From positions 2,243,501 to 2,307,500 of the forward strand of contig NZ_CP116899.1 of assembly GCF_030997045.1 (NCBI RefSeq): 64,000 nt of DNA, in the 5' to 3' direction. The notes under the pieces are model-generated. The model saw nothing but the letters and a program-made list of their open reading frames with translations, ran no database searches and had not been told where the DNA came from. Origin of the DNA: Microbulbifer sp. TB1203. GTDB lineage: Bacteria; Pseudomonadota; Gammaproteobacteria; Pseudomonadales; Cellvibrionaceae. Below, one piece after another: positions 38,408 through 48,700 of this stretch (positions are counted from its first letter, which is position 1; the number at the start of each line of letters is the position of its first letter). The position numbers and the translations under genes are program-made.

Positions 38408-39340
38408 ATGTCCGCATCGGCCATCGTCACTTTTGCTGTACTGGTTATTGTCGCTGTTATCCTCGTTCGCGAGCATCGGCGGGAAGCCCGGCCCCGCGGC
38501 TCCCTGCAGGCAGCGGCAACTTCCCATACCGAACCGGAACTGGCGGACAGCGAGGTGGAAAAGATTCTGAACTCCTTTGATGCCCAGTTGGAAGCGCACC
38601 GGCTGGACTATATCAACCTACGGCCGGTTGCCGCACTCGCGCCATCCCCCTGGAACAGCAAATTCGGCGGCAAGGCCTACTGGCCCAGGACGGCGCGCTA
38701 TCCCGAGGCGGAAAACGGCCACAAACTGTACCTGTTGGCCCAGCTCAATTTTTCCGAACTGCCCGCCCTGCCCGGCTACCCGGAAAGGGGTCTGCTGCAG
38801 TTCTTTATTACCGACGACGACCTGATGGGCCTGAGCTTTGCGGACAGCAGTGGGAAACAGGCGGAACTGAGAAAAAACCCGGGCAATTTCCGGGTCGTCT
38901 ACCACGAGGAAATTCTCGAAGACCCGGGCGCGCTGGAAACCGAAGTTCCGGATACCGGCGAAGCCGAATATTTTCCGTTGTCGGCCGAGTACGCCCTCAA
39001 GGCGGAACGGAAATCCGGCTTGCCCAGCAGTACCGATTACCGCTTTGAACAGACAGGTATCGATCTCACAGCCATGCCGGACCAGGTAATGGACGCTCTC
39101 TGGGAGCGCAACGACGCCGCCGGCAGCCGCATCGGCGGCTATGCCACATTCACCCAGGACGATCCCCGCTACGGCCAGCCGCAGGATGCCTGGCTGCTGC
39201 TCTTCCAGATGGACACCTCTTACGAGGACACCGTGGATATCATGTGGGGGGACTGCGGCGTGGGCAATTTCTTTATCCAGCCGGACGCCCTGGCAAAACG
39301 GGACTTCAGCAGGGTCTGGTACAACTGGGACTGCTGCTGA
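38408..39340 (+). CDS. YwqG-like DUF1963 protein with membrane anchor
   Basis: 310 residues. A single N-terminal helix (IVTFAVLVIVAVILV) is followed by a DUF1963/YwqG domain (SKFGGKAYWP, LYLLAQLNFSELPALPGYPERGLLQFFI, and LFQMDTSYED..MWGDCGVGNFFI). Function unknown. Confidence 0.82.
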   Translation: MSASAIVTFAVLVIVAVILVREHRREARPRGSLQAAATSHTEPELADSEVEKILNSFDAQLEAHRLDYINLRPVAALAPSPWNSKFGGKAYWPRTARYPEAENGHKLYLLAQLNFSELPALPGYPERGLLQFFITDDDLMGLSFADSSGKQAELRKNPGNFRVVYHEEILEDPGALETEVPDTGEAEYFPLSAEYALKAERKSGLPSSTDYRFEQTGIDLTAMPDQVMDALWERNDAAGSRIGGYATFTQDDPRYGQPQDAWLLLFQMDTSYEDTVDIMWGDCGVGNFFIQPDALAKRDFSRVWYNWDCC

Positions 39341-39359
39341 CAGCAATCCCGGCAAAACC

Positions 39360-40424
39360 TCAGATCGCTCCCGCCTCCCCCGCAATCAGGGTCAGCAGCC
39401 GGCTGAAAGCCTCGTTGGCGGCCATGGTGGAGGACTCCTCCATGGTGTGATAACCGGTGGTCGGGATCTGCAGCGTGGTGCCCTGTACAAAGCCGTTGGA
39501 TGCCAGAACGATGCGCCCCAGTTCCGTACTGCCCAGGGACTGGGGTTCGTTGCCCAAGGCAACGGCCTCGCGGTTCTGCTCGTCGATATAGATATCCTTA
39601 AATCCGTAGCTGATACCGTTTGAGCGGCACAGGCTCTCCACCATCGCGGTGGTCTGCGGATGAAACTCCGCATTGGCATCGCGCCCGCGCAGCACCACCT
39701 GCTGGCGATCGGCGGTTTCCCGGTCCGGATAGGGGCTGGTGTCCACCACGATCAAACGATCGGTGCCGTCATTAAAACGGCGAAACCACTCCAACAGGTA
39801 CCGCCAGCTGCTGCCCGCCTCCTCCTGTGCGGTGAAGAACGCAGTGCCCTGGAAACCCAGGGCGTAGAGATGCACCAGGTGCGCCGCGGTGAGCACATTG
39901 TCCAGTTGCGCACTCAGAATGCCGTTGGCCATGGTCAACCGGTCGGTAAAGGCCACCGGCGTCCCGGCCACCAGGTGTTCCAAACCGTCCACCTCAAAGA
40001 TCAGGTTGTTGCGGTACTCGCATACATAGGCGTTCCTGATCACCCCGGTACCGCGGTAGGAACCCGACCAGGGTTCGTAGGCCATCACCGGCACCGACTG
40101 GAAGCGATCGACGATTTTCATCATCAGCTTTTCCGACACCGAATTGCCCAGCAGATCCGAGCGGTTGCCAGTGACAAAGGCCGCATACTGGAACTCGTTC
40201 GGCCCGGTACAAATCAGCCCGTGGCGATCGATATGCGCCGAAAACATGGCCGCATCCGGCCTGTCCCCCTGCGCCACCAGCAGCCCCTCATACCAGGTCA
40301 CCCTCGCCCCGCGCTCCTCCAGCGCGCGCTGCAACACCCGGAAAAACGCATGTTCCGCACCCACTACACTGGGGTTTCGGATCAACTCCTTCAAAAGATC
40401 GATAAACTGGTCGGCTCCCTGCAT
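39360..40424 (-). CDS. M42/M20-type metallopeptidase-like protein
   Basis: 354 residues. Zinc-ligand contexts AAMFSAHIDRHGL, LSAQLDNVLTAAHLV, FFTAQEEAGSS and a late TTGYHTMEES suggest the M42/MH-clan aminopeptidase fold. Substrate unknown. Cotranscription with the upstream amidotransferase-like gene is likely (64 bp apart). Confidence 0.72.
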   Translation of the reverse strand: MQGADQFIDLLKELIRNPSVVGAEHAFFRVLQRALEERGARVTWYEGLLVAQGDRPDAAMFSAHIDRHGLICTGPNEFQYAAFVTGNRSDLLGNSVSEKLMMKIVDRFQSVPVMAYEPWSGSYRGTGVIRNAYVCEYRNNLIFEVDGLEHLVAGTPVAFTDRLTMANGILSAQLDNVLTAAHLVHLYALGFQGTAFFTAQEEAGSSWRYLLEWFRRFNDGTDRLIVVDTSPYPDRETADRQQVVLRGRDANAEFHPQTTAMVESLCRSNGISYGFKDIYIDEQNREAVALGNEPQSLGSTELGRIVLASNGFVQGTTLQIPTTGYHTMEESSTMAANEAFSRLLTLIAGEAGAI

Positions 40425-40488
40425 GGATGGGAATACCTCTGTAAAAAAACTGCAAAGTGTTAAACCAGACCCCCTGCGTTGCGGGGTT

Positions 40489-41181
40489 TTATTTCACACA
40501 GGCATGAACAAACGCCCGAACCAGCGGCGAAAGCTGCCCCTGCAGGGCCCGGCGCTCGGGCTGGAACAGGGTCGCGACAAAGAACGGATGCCTGTTCAAT
40601 TCGACCGCGCGGATCTCATCGGTCATATCGAAAGCGCAGCCACGCATGGGGCCCCCGAGCAGCGCCTGCCTGAATTCGGGGTTCAGCCCATAGCGGCAGC
40701 GATAGCCCTCTGAAATTTCACTGACGCCATAAGCCCGGTAAATCAGCGTGTCCGGGTCGAGGCGTACCATCCCGGTGGTTTCCACCAGCGCGCAGGCCAG
40801 CGGCGAAACCACCGCCCTCTTCGCTTCCGGGTTGGACTCCGCGTGATCCGCGTCCTCCCAGCCCAGCACATTGCGGGCGTACTCCAGGATCGCATGCTGG
40901 AAACCGCCACAGGTGCCGAGAAAGGCAACTTGGCTCTCCCGCGCCCAGCGAATCGCCAGCAGTGCCCCATCCATATCCTGATAGGGCGTGGCCGGGACAC
41001 ACCAGATTCCGCTGTAACCAGCCAGGCGCCCCGCGGAGCGGATTTCCGGTGTGGGCACCCACTCATATTCGACGCCGGTGCCCAGTGCGGACGCGGCCAG
41101 TTCAATAGACGGGGGAATAGCCTGATGGGCCGGCACCGATGGATCGAAATCACCGACCAGCCCGATAGTTACGACAGTCAT
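40489..41181 (-). CDS. Stand-alone CTP-synthase-type glutamine amidotransferase protein
   Basis: 230 residues resembling only the C-terminal glutaminase half of CTP synthase. FLGTCGGFQHAILEYARNVLG contains the nucleophile Cys in the class I amidotransferase elbow; FVATLFQPERRAL holds the position where the catalytic His would be expected but reads Gln-Pro-Glu. Related database entries are named 'CTP synthase C-terminal region-related (seleno)protein', in which the Cys can be Sec; here it is TGC, plain Cys. Function unknown. Confidence 0.78.
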   Translation of the reverse strand: MTVVTIGLVGDFDPSVPAHQAIPPSIELAASALGTGVEYEWVPTPEIRSAGRLAGYSGIWCVPATPYQDMDGALLAIRWARESQVAFLGTCGGFQHAILEYARNVLGWEDADHAESNPEAKRAVVSPLACALVETTGMVRLDPDTLIYRAYGVSEISEGYRCRYGLNPEFRQALLGGPMRGCAFDMTDEIRAVELNRHPFFVATLFQPERRALQGQLSPLVRAFVHACVK

Positions 41182-41261
41182 GGATTAATCCCAGCTGATT
41201 TCAACAAAAGGTCGAATTACAGAGCCAGTGCAGAGGCCTGCTCACGGGCAACTCGCCCGAA

Positions 41262-42086
41262 TCATGCCGCAGAAGGGATATCCCCTGAACCAGTCTCTTT
41301 CGGTTTGCCCACAGTATATCCCTCAACCCGGTGCACGAGCGACACCAAAACGAAGCTCAGCAGCATCAGCAGATACCAGGAGGATAGCTTGGCCAGCGGC
41401 ACCATGTTCCAGGCAGCGGCCTGGCTCGGGTAGATCCAGATATTCACAAAGGTCGCAATGTTCTCCGCCAGCCAGATAAACCCCGCCACCAGCAGCCATC
41501 CCAGCAACAGCGGCATCCTCCGGTAAGCCCGGTCCACCCGGAAATGGATCTGCGTGCGCCAGAACAGCAGCCCGGTCCAGCCCAGTAACAGCCAGCGCAG
41601 GTCCGGGACAAAGTGATGGGTAAAGAAGTTTATGTAGATCAGAGCGACCAGCAATATCGCCCAGCGATACGCCGGATACCCTGTGTAGCGGAACTCGAAG
41701 ATACGCCAGATCCGCGCGATATAACTGCCCACCGCACTATACATAAATCCGGTAAACAGCGGCACGTTACCGATGCCGAATACAAAGGGCTCCGGGTAAA
41801 CCCAGGAACTGATGGTATCGGCGGTCTTGAACAACTCCATCACCGTCGCCACCAGGTGGAAAACCACGATCACCAGGGCCTCGCGCAGGGTTTCGAGGCG
41901 GCACAGCAGCAGGAGCAGCTGGAAGCCGACGGCGGCGAGAAAGATAAAGTCGTAGCGGTGCAGGGATTCCAGCGGATACCAGTACTTGGTCAGAATCATT
42001 ACCACCAGCAGGAAGCCGCCAAACAGGCAGGCGTAGGCCTGTTTGAGGCTGAAGAGACAGAACTCCCTGACCGCGCCAGATAGCAT
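41262..42086 (-). CDS. DUF817 integral membrane protein (YoaT-like)
   Basis: 274 residues from the ATG at 42084-42086; an in-frame TTG 24 bp upstream would overlap the preceding gene. Eight or so helices, with conserved ELFKTADTISSWVYPEPFVFGIGNVPLFTGFMYSAVGSY and THHFVPDLRW. Function unknown. Follows the DUF6429 gene closely on the same strand. Confidence 0.85.
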   Translation of the reverse strand: MLSGAVREFCLFSLKQAYACLFGGFLLVVMILTKYWYPLESLHRYDFIFLAAVGFQLLLLLCRLETLREALVIVVFHLVATVMELFKTADTISSWVYPEPFVFGIGNVPLFTGFMYSAVGSYIARIWRIFEFRYTGYPAYRWAILLVALIYINFFTHHFVPDLRWLLLGWTGLLFWRTQIHFRVDRAYRRMPLLLGWLLVAGFIWLAENIATFVNIWIYPSQAAAWNMVPLAKLSSWYLLMLLSFVLVSLVHRVEGYTVGKPKETGSGDIPSAA

Positions 42087-42093
42087 GCCGCGC

Positions 42094-42324
42094 TTACTGT
42101 TTCTTTTCAAAGAGCTGATGAAACAGGCGCTCGGACTCCCTTAGGCCCTCGTCAGTAAGGACTACGGACTTGGCCTTGCCGACGGGGTCGAGAATAAATC
42201 CTTTTTCGCAAAGCCTGCCCAAGGCATCCCAGTCGAAGGACTTCCAGGACCGGCAGCCATTGTGAAGCGTCAAATACAATAGGGCCAGAATAGTCTCATC
42301 GATTTTATCTTTATCAACTTCCAT
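42094..42324 (-). CDS. DUF6429 family small protein
   Basis: 76 residues; AAGGAG 9 bp before the ATG. MEVDKDKIDETILALLYLTLH..SWKSFDWDALGRLCEKGFI is a winged-helix-like small domain found next to integron arrays and in cassettes in marine bacteria, by recollection. It lies just beyond the left end of the integron. The next 230 bp (42325-42556) hold no feature I can support. Confidence 0.75.
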   Translation of the reverse strand: MEVDKDKIDETILALLYLTLHNGCRSWKSFDWDALGRLCEKGFILDPVGKAKSVVLTDEGLRESERLFHQLFEKKQ

Positions 42325-42556
42325 CTGAGAATCTCCTTAATTTAGCCTAGAATTGTTTTTTTGTTTTTCAGGATTGCATATCCAACAGGTAAAAACCGCT
42401 GGGCAAACCCGCTTAGTTATCGCCACATCGATTTATTTTGCGGTTTACAACCGCTTCATCCCTGAATGTCTTGCAATATAGAAAGGCAATTCCCTCCCAT
42501 TTTTGCGCAAGACACATCGTAGAAAATAGCTCTTAATACATTCATACGAAATTCAA

Positions 42557-42637
42557 TGCCTAACATCACCGAAAAAATAAAGATGCATAGCGAATCGGCG
42601 CAACTTTATTTTATCCGATTTCATGTTTTTATTAGGC
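42557..42637 (-). other. attC-like site ending cassette 6 (degenerate)
   Basis: Outer core GCCTAAC at 42557 and its partner ATTAGGC at 42631-42637 (G to A change in the conserved GTT). Inside, GAAAAAATAAAG pairs with CTTTATTTTATC around a loop of about 21 bases. Shape and size fit an attC, but the mutated core may not recombine. It marks the probable far end of the array. Confidence 0.5.
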
Positions 42638-42673
42638 GACCGATTAACATTCTCTCATCGTATTTAGGGCTTT

Positions 42674-43297
42674 TTACTCAGAAAATGAAAATTTTTCCCA
42701 AGTCGACTTATCGGTATCTACTGCTTTTTCAGGATAAAAGAACTCTGCGCCATACTTTCCGTCTTGATAAATAGCACTGAGACGAATCATCATATTCCAA
42801 GTGTTACCGACAAATTTCTTTCGCAACACCTGAATTTCCCTGTGGGATCCTTCCAAGAATTTAGTGCGTTTGCCTTTATCAGCATCTTCTTCACCTGCGT
42901 ATGGCACCCAATAACCACTCCAATCTTTGTGATTCCAAAACTCAGATTTACTCCAGTCTTTGTCACGGAGTGACCGCTCTGACAATTGGGCGGAAGCATG
43001 TAGATTATAGAGATGACCGGTTTCAGCATGTTCAATGTAAAGATCAATAACCGTGTAATCTCCAGCTTTGCCTTTGGCGCAAACGAATAAAGAATCCTTA
43101 TCGTGCATAAGATAAATGGCAGTCTGCGCTGGTAATTCAAGTATTGTTGCAACTTGCCATTCAGCTTTATCACAACGACCATCGAAAAGAGGCGCTTTGC
43201 TTGTCGGATTAATTACAGTAGCCTCGGAAGCGATTGCTTCCCCAGCCAGGATTAAAAGTGTAGCAGTTAATAACAACATTTTTGATGGAATTCGCAT
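42674..43297 (-). CDS. Cassette 6: secreted CBM9-like hypothetical protein
   Basis: 207 residues with a signal peptide (MLLLTATLLILAGEAIA). The segment PLFDGRCDKAEWQVA..TAIYLMHDKDSLFVCAKGKAGDYTVIDLYIEH resembles the CBM9/DOMON-like sugar- or heme-binding fold found in exported proteins. No catalytic motif. Starts about 100 bp after the core site that opens the cassette. AT-richer than the chromosome around it. Confidence 0.68.
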   Translation of the reverse strand: MRIPSKMLLLTATLLILAGEAIASEATVINPTSKAPLFDGRCDKAEWQVATILELPAQTAIYLMHDKDSLFVCAKGKAGDYTVIDLYIEHAETGHLYNLHASAQLSERSLRDKDWSKSEFWNHKDWSGYWVPYAGEEDADKGKRTKFLEGSHREIQVLRKKFVGNTWNMMIRLSAIYQDGKYGAEFFYPEKAVDTDKSTWEKFSFSE

Positions 43298-43404
43298 ACA
43301 AGGTCCTTGTGTAAATATTTTCTTTTATTGATACAAATTAGCCAACTGTGTGCATAATGGCAAATAGTTTGCGATCGATGGTGTTAAAATTTCGACGGCT
43401 AACG

Positions 43405-45170
43405 AGGCTGTAGAAAAACTATTTCGGAGAATCAGCTCTTCCAGCCATATTTTGATTGATCATTGAGCCCGATTAAAACACAGTCCTTTCACATAGTCAT
43501 CCAACCTGCGCAGTCAATAGAGAGGCTTCGTCAAGAGCCTTCTGGCTCAGTGAATCGCTCCATAATTCATCAGCTTTTCAATGTTATGCACCAAGCAGAA
43601 CATCCGCCATTGCCCCTGGACCTTGTCCAGGCCGCGTAACGTGAATCGATTTAGGCCCTTGTTGGTGCCTGTATTGCCAAATACCGGCTCCACCACGGAC
43701 ATACGGTGCCCGTAGATCACCTTTCCTTCCTGGCTGTCGACGCGTCGCTTCATCCAGTCTGTCGCAGTGTGGCCATTGGTCACTGCAATCGATACCTGGC
43801 GACCGTGCCCCTCCCTTGTGTCGGCGGCACTTGGATTGCGCATACACTGGTCTTTCAGGTGGCAGCTGCGACAGTCGGTCAGGTTACCTTCAAAGATCAG
43901 TTTTCTTTTACCTTTGACAGGTCGAGATTCACCAACGAACCAAAGAGACTTTCCGGCCGGACAGATACAGATCTTGTTCTTGGCATCGATTTGAAATTCG
44001 CTGGCCGGGATGATCTTCTTCTGGCCTTTGGCATTGTACTGATTCCGCTTACCATACTTCTTTTTCTGCTTAGAGAAAGCTTTGTCTCTGGATCGGAACT
44101 TATTGTCAGGGATGTAGGCGTTGATGTTCTCTTTGCGGAGATAATCATTATTCTCCTCACTGGAGAACCCGGTATCTGCGGTTACGATTACCTGACTTTT
44201 GAGGATATCGTCATGGATTCCGGTATCACGATACCGCTTTCTGATACCGTCCAGAATCGACTTCAACGTATGCTGTTCCTGACCGGAGCCAAAGGCCTGG
44301 GCTTCGACAATGATCTGGTGTTCCTTATCGACGGCGGCGATACCGTTGTAGCCCTGTATTGTGCCTTTGCTGGTGGTCATTTTGGCGGATTCGTTATCGG
44401 TGATATTGCTCTTTACTTCTTTCTGGTTCTTTCCTTGCCCCTTCCTTGGGGTTGCCGTCTTTAGGAACTGATCAATCTTGTCGAAGTGCTTTTGGAGGGT
44501 TTCAGTGGCCTGGGCGAGCTGCTTCTTTCGGTCTCGCTCTTTGGGCTTTCGCCCGTCGAGCCGTTTGTGCTCTTCGATGCAATGCCGGATCTTCTTCTGG
44601 ATTTTGTCTCGCTTCTGTTCCAGTTCTTTGAAAGTGCCGGAATGCTCTTTGGAGGCGTCTGAGGGCATCTTGCAGCCGTCAATGGCAAAGAGTTCATTGC
44701 CCAGTAGGCCCTGCTGGTCGCAGACAAGCAGTACCTGCTCGAAGACAGACTCAATGGCGTCGGGGTAGCCGCTGACAAAGCTCGCGATACTGGTGAAGTG
44801 GGGGACGGCGTCGCAGGAGAGGGCTTTGAAGATGATGTTGTTTTCACATTGCCACTGGATCTCGCGGCTGGAGGTGATGCCTTTGGCGTAAGCAAACAGG
44901 ATGATCTTGAGCAGAATCGCTGGATCGTAAGCGGCTCTGCCGCCCTGATCATTGCTGTATTTGTCGTAGAAGGGGGAGAGGTCGATATGCCCGTCGATCA
45001 AACGGTGGAGAGTGAACTCGAAAGTGCCAGGCTGGAGTTGGTCTTCGAAGTTAATGACGACCATGGCGTCCTGGCTGTAGCTGTATTTTCTGAAATTTGG
45101 CATATCCCCTCCCTTTGAGGGTCAAATTTTACCAAAAAACGCTGAGTTTTAAGAGTTTTTCTACAGCCTG
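43405..45170 (-). mobile_element. IS1182-family element, copy A (intact)
   Basis: 1766 bp with 16-bp terminal inverted repeats AGGCTGTAGAAAAACT (43405-43420) and AGTTTTTCTACAGCCT (45154-45169). Flanked by the direct repeat AACG (43401-43404, 45171-45174), placing it inside an attC core. Nearly identical to copy B at 49968. Confidence 0.88.
43547..45103 (-). CDS. IS1182-family transposase (copy A)
   Basis: 518 residues. N-terminal DUF772 region (AAYDPAILLKIILFAYAKGITSSREI), a coiled basic insertion (about 175-245), the DDE_Tnp_1 core (VIVTADTGFSSEENNDYL with the second Asp) and a Cys-rich DRSCHLKDQC-type segment, then the conserved MSVVEPVFGNTGTNKGLNRFTLRGLDKV with the catalytic Glu. A good ribosome site (AAAGGGAGGGG) precedes the start. 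Appears functional. Confidence 0.92.
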   Translation of the reverse strand: MPNFRKYSYSQDAMVVINFEDQLQPGTFEFTLHRLIDGHIDLSPFYDKYSNDQGGRAAYDPAILLKIILFAYAKGITSSREIQWQCENNIIFKALSCDAVPHFTSIASFVSGYPDAIESVFEQVLLVCDQQGLLGNELFAIDGCKMPSDASKEHSGTFKELEQKRDKIQKKIRHCIEEHKRLDGRKPKERDRKKQLAQATETLQKHFDKIDQFLKTATPRKGQGKNQKEVKSNITDNESAKMTTSKGTIQGYNGIAAVDKEHQIIVEAQAFGSGQEQHTLKSILDGIRKRYRDTGIHDDILKSQVIVTADTGFSSEENNDYLRKENINAYIPDNKFRSRDKAFSKQKKKYGKRNQYNAKGQKKIIPASEFQIDAKNKICICPAGKSLWFVGESRPVKGKRKLIFEGNLTDCRSCHLKDQCMRNPSAADTREGHGRQVSIAVTNGHTATDWMKRRVDSQEGKVIYGHRMSVVEPVFGNTGTNKGLNRFTLRGLDKVQGQWRMFCLVHNIEKLMNYGAIH

Positions 45171-45279
45171 AACGTTGCCAGTTGGGGCGGCCTGCGCTGT
45201 TTATGCGCGTAGCGCATAGCGTAGGACGTCCCGCGGAGGCGCGCAGCGCCGGAGCGTACAGCCTGGCCTTGTTATACGC

Positions 45280-45642
45280 TTAACCACAGTAAGAGACCTT
45301 CCGCAACTTCATAGATTTATCAAAATGAATGTATACACAACCATCCATTATATCTTCATCAAGTAACGCAGACTTCCTTAGCTGGAGAAAATTATAACTT
45401 CTAAACCTTACTGACGTTCCATTTTCATCTTGAATTATTTTGTAAGGATAGTAGCCAAAAGGAACTTTTGACGCATTACCAAGCTCAGCATATGCTTTAT
45501 TTAAGATGACTTGCTCACTCTTAGACCAATGTATGGCCTCGTACTTCGGCTCAGCGAATGTCAGGTCTTTGGCCACAAAGTAGGAAAGCCCGAGTGATGC
45601 GATTAATAAGAAAACTAGAATAGTGATTATTGTGTTCTTCAT
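45280..45642 (-). CDS. Cassette 5: membrane-anchored hypothetical protein
   Basis: 120 residues. A signal-anchor (IITILVFLLIASLGLSYFVA) followed by a small domain with no recognisable motif (..FGYYPYKIIQDENGTSVRFRSYNFLQLRKS.., C-terminal KVSYCG). Its ATG lies 15 bp past the group II intron 3' end, i.e. directly behind the restored attC core GTTATAC. Its stop is 2 bp from its own attC. AT-rich cassette gene of unknown function. Confidence 0.7.
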   Translation of the reverse strand: MKNTIITILVFLLIASLGLSYFVAKDLTFAEPKYEAIHWSKSEQVILNKAYAELGNASKVPFGYYPYKIIQDENGTSVRFRSYNFLQLRKSALLDEDIMDGCVYIHFDKSMKLRKVSYCG

Positions 45643-45767
45643 ACGTAATTACGCGTAGTCGTGGTAGAACGCCCCGTCACCGGGACGCCCCCACACAGAT
45701 CCGGACGTGCGGAATTACCGCATCCGGCTCTTCAATAGAATCATTGCCCGTGTAAAGCACAGGCCCC

Positions 45768-48700
45768 TCAGTACCAATCCGCCGGGACAGCGCGCTTACG
45801 CACTGTTAACGGCTGGATTCGGTAATATCTCAACATTTCCTTCAGGCCTCCCCAGTTGAAACTCCGCTTTTGACTGCGTCGATTCAACCACTTATACAGG
45901 CTATGCAAAACATGCCCGTAGATACGGGATACGCTCAGACTGTTGTCCGGCAGGGCGAAGTAATTCCCGATTCCGTCAAGCTTCCTCTTCAGCATGGGCA
46001 TCAGGCGATTCAGCCGTTTGTGGCGATTCTCCTTGATCCATGTGTAGAGCGCTTGCAGCAGAGATTTGTGTTTCTTCGGGGCGGTCTTCCGCCGCAGACG
46101 AGGTCCGCCACCGAAGTCAACATCCCAATAGAACCTGAAACCCAGAAATTCAAAGCTCCGCTCCTGGCCCGGATGAAAGCGGCTGAAGCGTTTGAGCGAT
46201 GTTTTACCGGCCGTGACATCAAGGTTAAATTGCTTTAATCTCGATGGCAACGCTCGGTAGAAGGCGTTGGCCTCGTCGCGGTACTGAAACGCTACAACAA
46301 GTCGAGTCGCCCCGGGGACCCTCCCCCCGAGGCGCTCACAGAACCGGACGTGAACGTCTCCGCTCATCCGGCTCCTCCTACCCAGCCTGTCCATGTAATA
46401 AACGCCAATGGGCAAACAACCCCGGCTGTCTGCGCGCAATACGCTCCAACCAGTGGGTTGCTCGCCTCCTGTGGCCCCGCAGTCTTTTGAACTTGCGAGT
46501 TGCCCAAATTACGAGCCTACGGTCAATCCGCCGGAGGGTTGTATACAGCGCTGACTTGTAAAATGCGCTGTAGTAATTGATCCAGCCGCGGATCACCGCG
46601 TTGAACATCCTTGCCAAGTCTTCCAGTGACTTGTCGCTGCGCAGATGCAGTTTCCAGCTGCGTACTTCCTGCCGGATTGCTTTCGCCGCTTTGTTGCTGA
46701 TCGCCGGACTGAAGTTGATGAAGAACTTTCCCTTCCGATTTTTCGATCTTCTCGGGCGAAAGGTGTAACCCAGAAAATCGAAACTGGTGGCGGGATAGTC
46801 CAGACGTCGATCGTCGTCTTTGCAGTAGACAATCTTGGTCTTCTCCGGATGAAGTTCCAGTCCACAATCTGCAAAGCGCTGTTCCAGCGCATTTTTCAGA
46901 TGTTCGGCCTGCTTCCGTGTGCGGCAGTGACAAACACTATCATCGGCGTACCGCTCGAAGGGAATGCTCGGATAGTGCCTTTGCATCCACGCATCGAAGG
47001 TATGGTGCAAGAACAGGTTCGCCAGCAGAGGACTGACCACACCCCCTTGCGGGGTGCCCTTGGTCCTCTCCTGTAATGCCCCACCATTCAGTTGCACCGG
47101 GGCTGTCAGCCATCGCTCGATGTAGAGCAGCACCCATTTGTCTTGGGTGTGGTGGCGCACCGCTCGCATCAAGAGTTCATGATCGATGTTATCGAAGAAA
47201 CCCCTGATATCCAGATCAACGACCCAGTCGTTGCGCCAGCAGCGCTTGCGCGCCTGTCCAATCGCCTGACGGGCTGACTTGCCCGGCCGATAGCCGTAGG
47301 AGTCCGGATGAAAATGACGTTCCAGGTCCGGCTCCAGGGCTTGTTTGACTACCATTTGGGCAACCCGGTCCGCAACCGTTGGAATTCCCAGTGGACGAAC
47401 ACCACCGTCCGCCTTGGGAATCTCCACGCGTTTGACCGGTGGGGGTATGTAGCTACCAGACGCCAGTCGATTCCAGAGTTTATAGAGATTGCCTTCCAGC
47501 TTCTCTTCAAACATCTCCAGGGTCTGACCGTCTACGCCTTCCCCGCCCTTATTGGCCTTGACTCGTTTGTAGGCTTCCCACACCTGACGTTTAGTGATAG
47601 GAAATGACTTCGCCTGATTCAAGAGTGTCCTCCCATTGCTGGTTGCACTCTTGTCTCAGGCTGGATAGGGCAACCCCTTCGCTCCAGCTCCATTACAGAG
47701 CCTTCCTCACTACTACAGGTTGCTCCGCCCCTGTACCCCGCATTGGTACTCAGATACTCGTGGGGCTTCCACTTGCATCGCTCCCCTAGCATCGGGGTGA
47801 CAGGTTCCCACGTTCCACACAAGAGCCTGAGCCGTGTTCTCGCCGCCTTTATGCCGGACGCCGCCTGGGCAGTAGACAGGTTTCTCCCAGACTTATCCCG
47901 GGTTAACGACTTCCCCCCGGTTTTGACGTCGTCCCTACGCTTTCGACACGTCATCAGCGGTTCACTTGCGTTCGACTTCACGGCCCTTACCTGACCGGTT
48001 CTTGACCGGCCTTTTCCATACTCGCTCACTACCACACCTTTTAAGTGCAGCAGCAGTAGGTGGTTTGAAGCCTCCGCCTGCACGGCGGCTCCGAGGGGCC
48101 CGCCCTCATCTCTTGTGCAGCACGGCTGCACGGAGGATTCACATCCTCCAGTGCGCCTTCGTGGCGCACAGTCGTCCGCGTAACGGATGAGCATGGCGCG
48201 CCCCCTGAGTCCGGGCTTGACCCTTTTCTCGAACCACAGGTCGAGCACGTAGTGCAAGTAGATATTGGCCAGCACCGGGCTGATCACGCCCCCTTGCGGG
48301 GTTCCGCTAAGCGGCTTGTGATAACGGCCGTCCGGCTCGATGATGCGCGCCTTCAACCATTGATTGATCAGGTTGAGTAGACGTTTGTCGTCGATGCGCT
48401 GTTCCAGCATCCGCAGCAGCCACCCGTGGTCCATGTTATCGAAGAAGCCTTTAATATCCGCTTCGACGATGTACCCGTAGCCCTTGAACTGAAGATTGAG
48501 CTGTAAGCTGTGTACGGCTTGATGCGCGCTTTTGTGCGGGCGGTAGCCGTAGCTATTGCGCAAAAAGTCTTGCTCCCAGATGCTCTGGAGTAACTCCGCA
48601 ACACTTTGCTGCACCAGCTTGTCTTCTATCGTGGGCAGTCCGAGGGGACGCTCTGCGCCGTTTGCCTTGGGGATGTATACCCGCTTTACATCATTTACCC

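Larger units (their letters stand above)
43397..45277 (-). other. attC of cassette 5, split by IS1182-type copy A
   Basis: Left core GGCTAAC (43397-43403) and right core GTTATAC (45271-45277). The palindromic body (45171-45270) includes GCCAG..CTGGC and long GC-rich arms. Removing the IS and one AACG copy gives 3-base spacers between core and GCCAG on both sides, as expected for an attC. Confidence 0.8.

Noticed and set aside
43116..43331. Small plus-strand frame opposite cassette 6
   Set aside because: Shadow of the signal-peptide region of the minus-strand gene; no ribosome site.
47619..48169. C-terminal 180 codons of the uninterrupted outer RT frame as a real protein end
   Set aside because: This stretch is the 5' part of the inner group II intron read as protein; the true RT C-terminus lies at 46300-45768.
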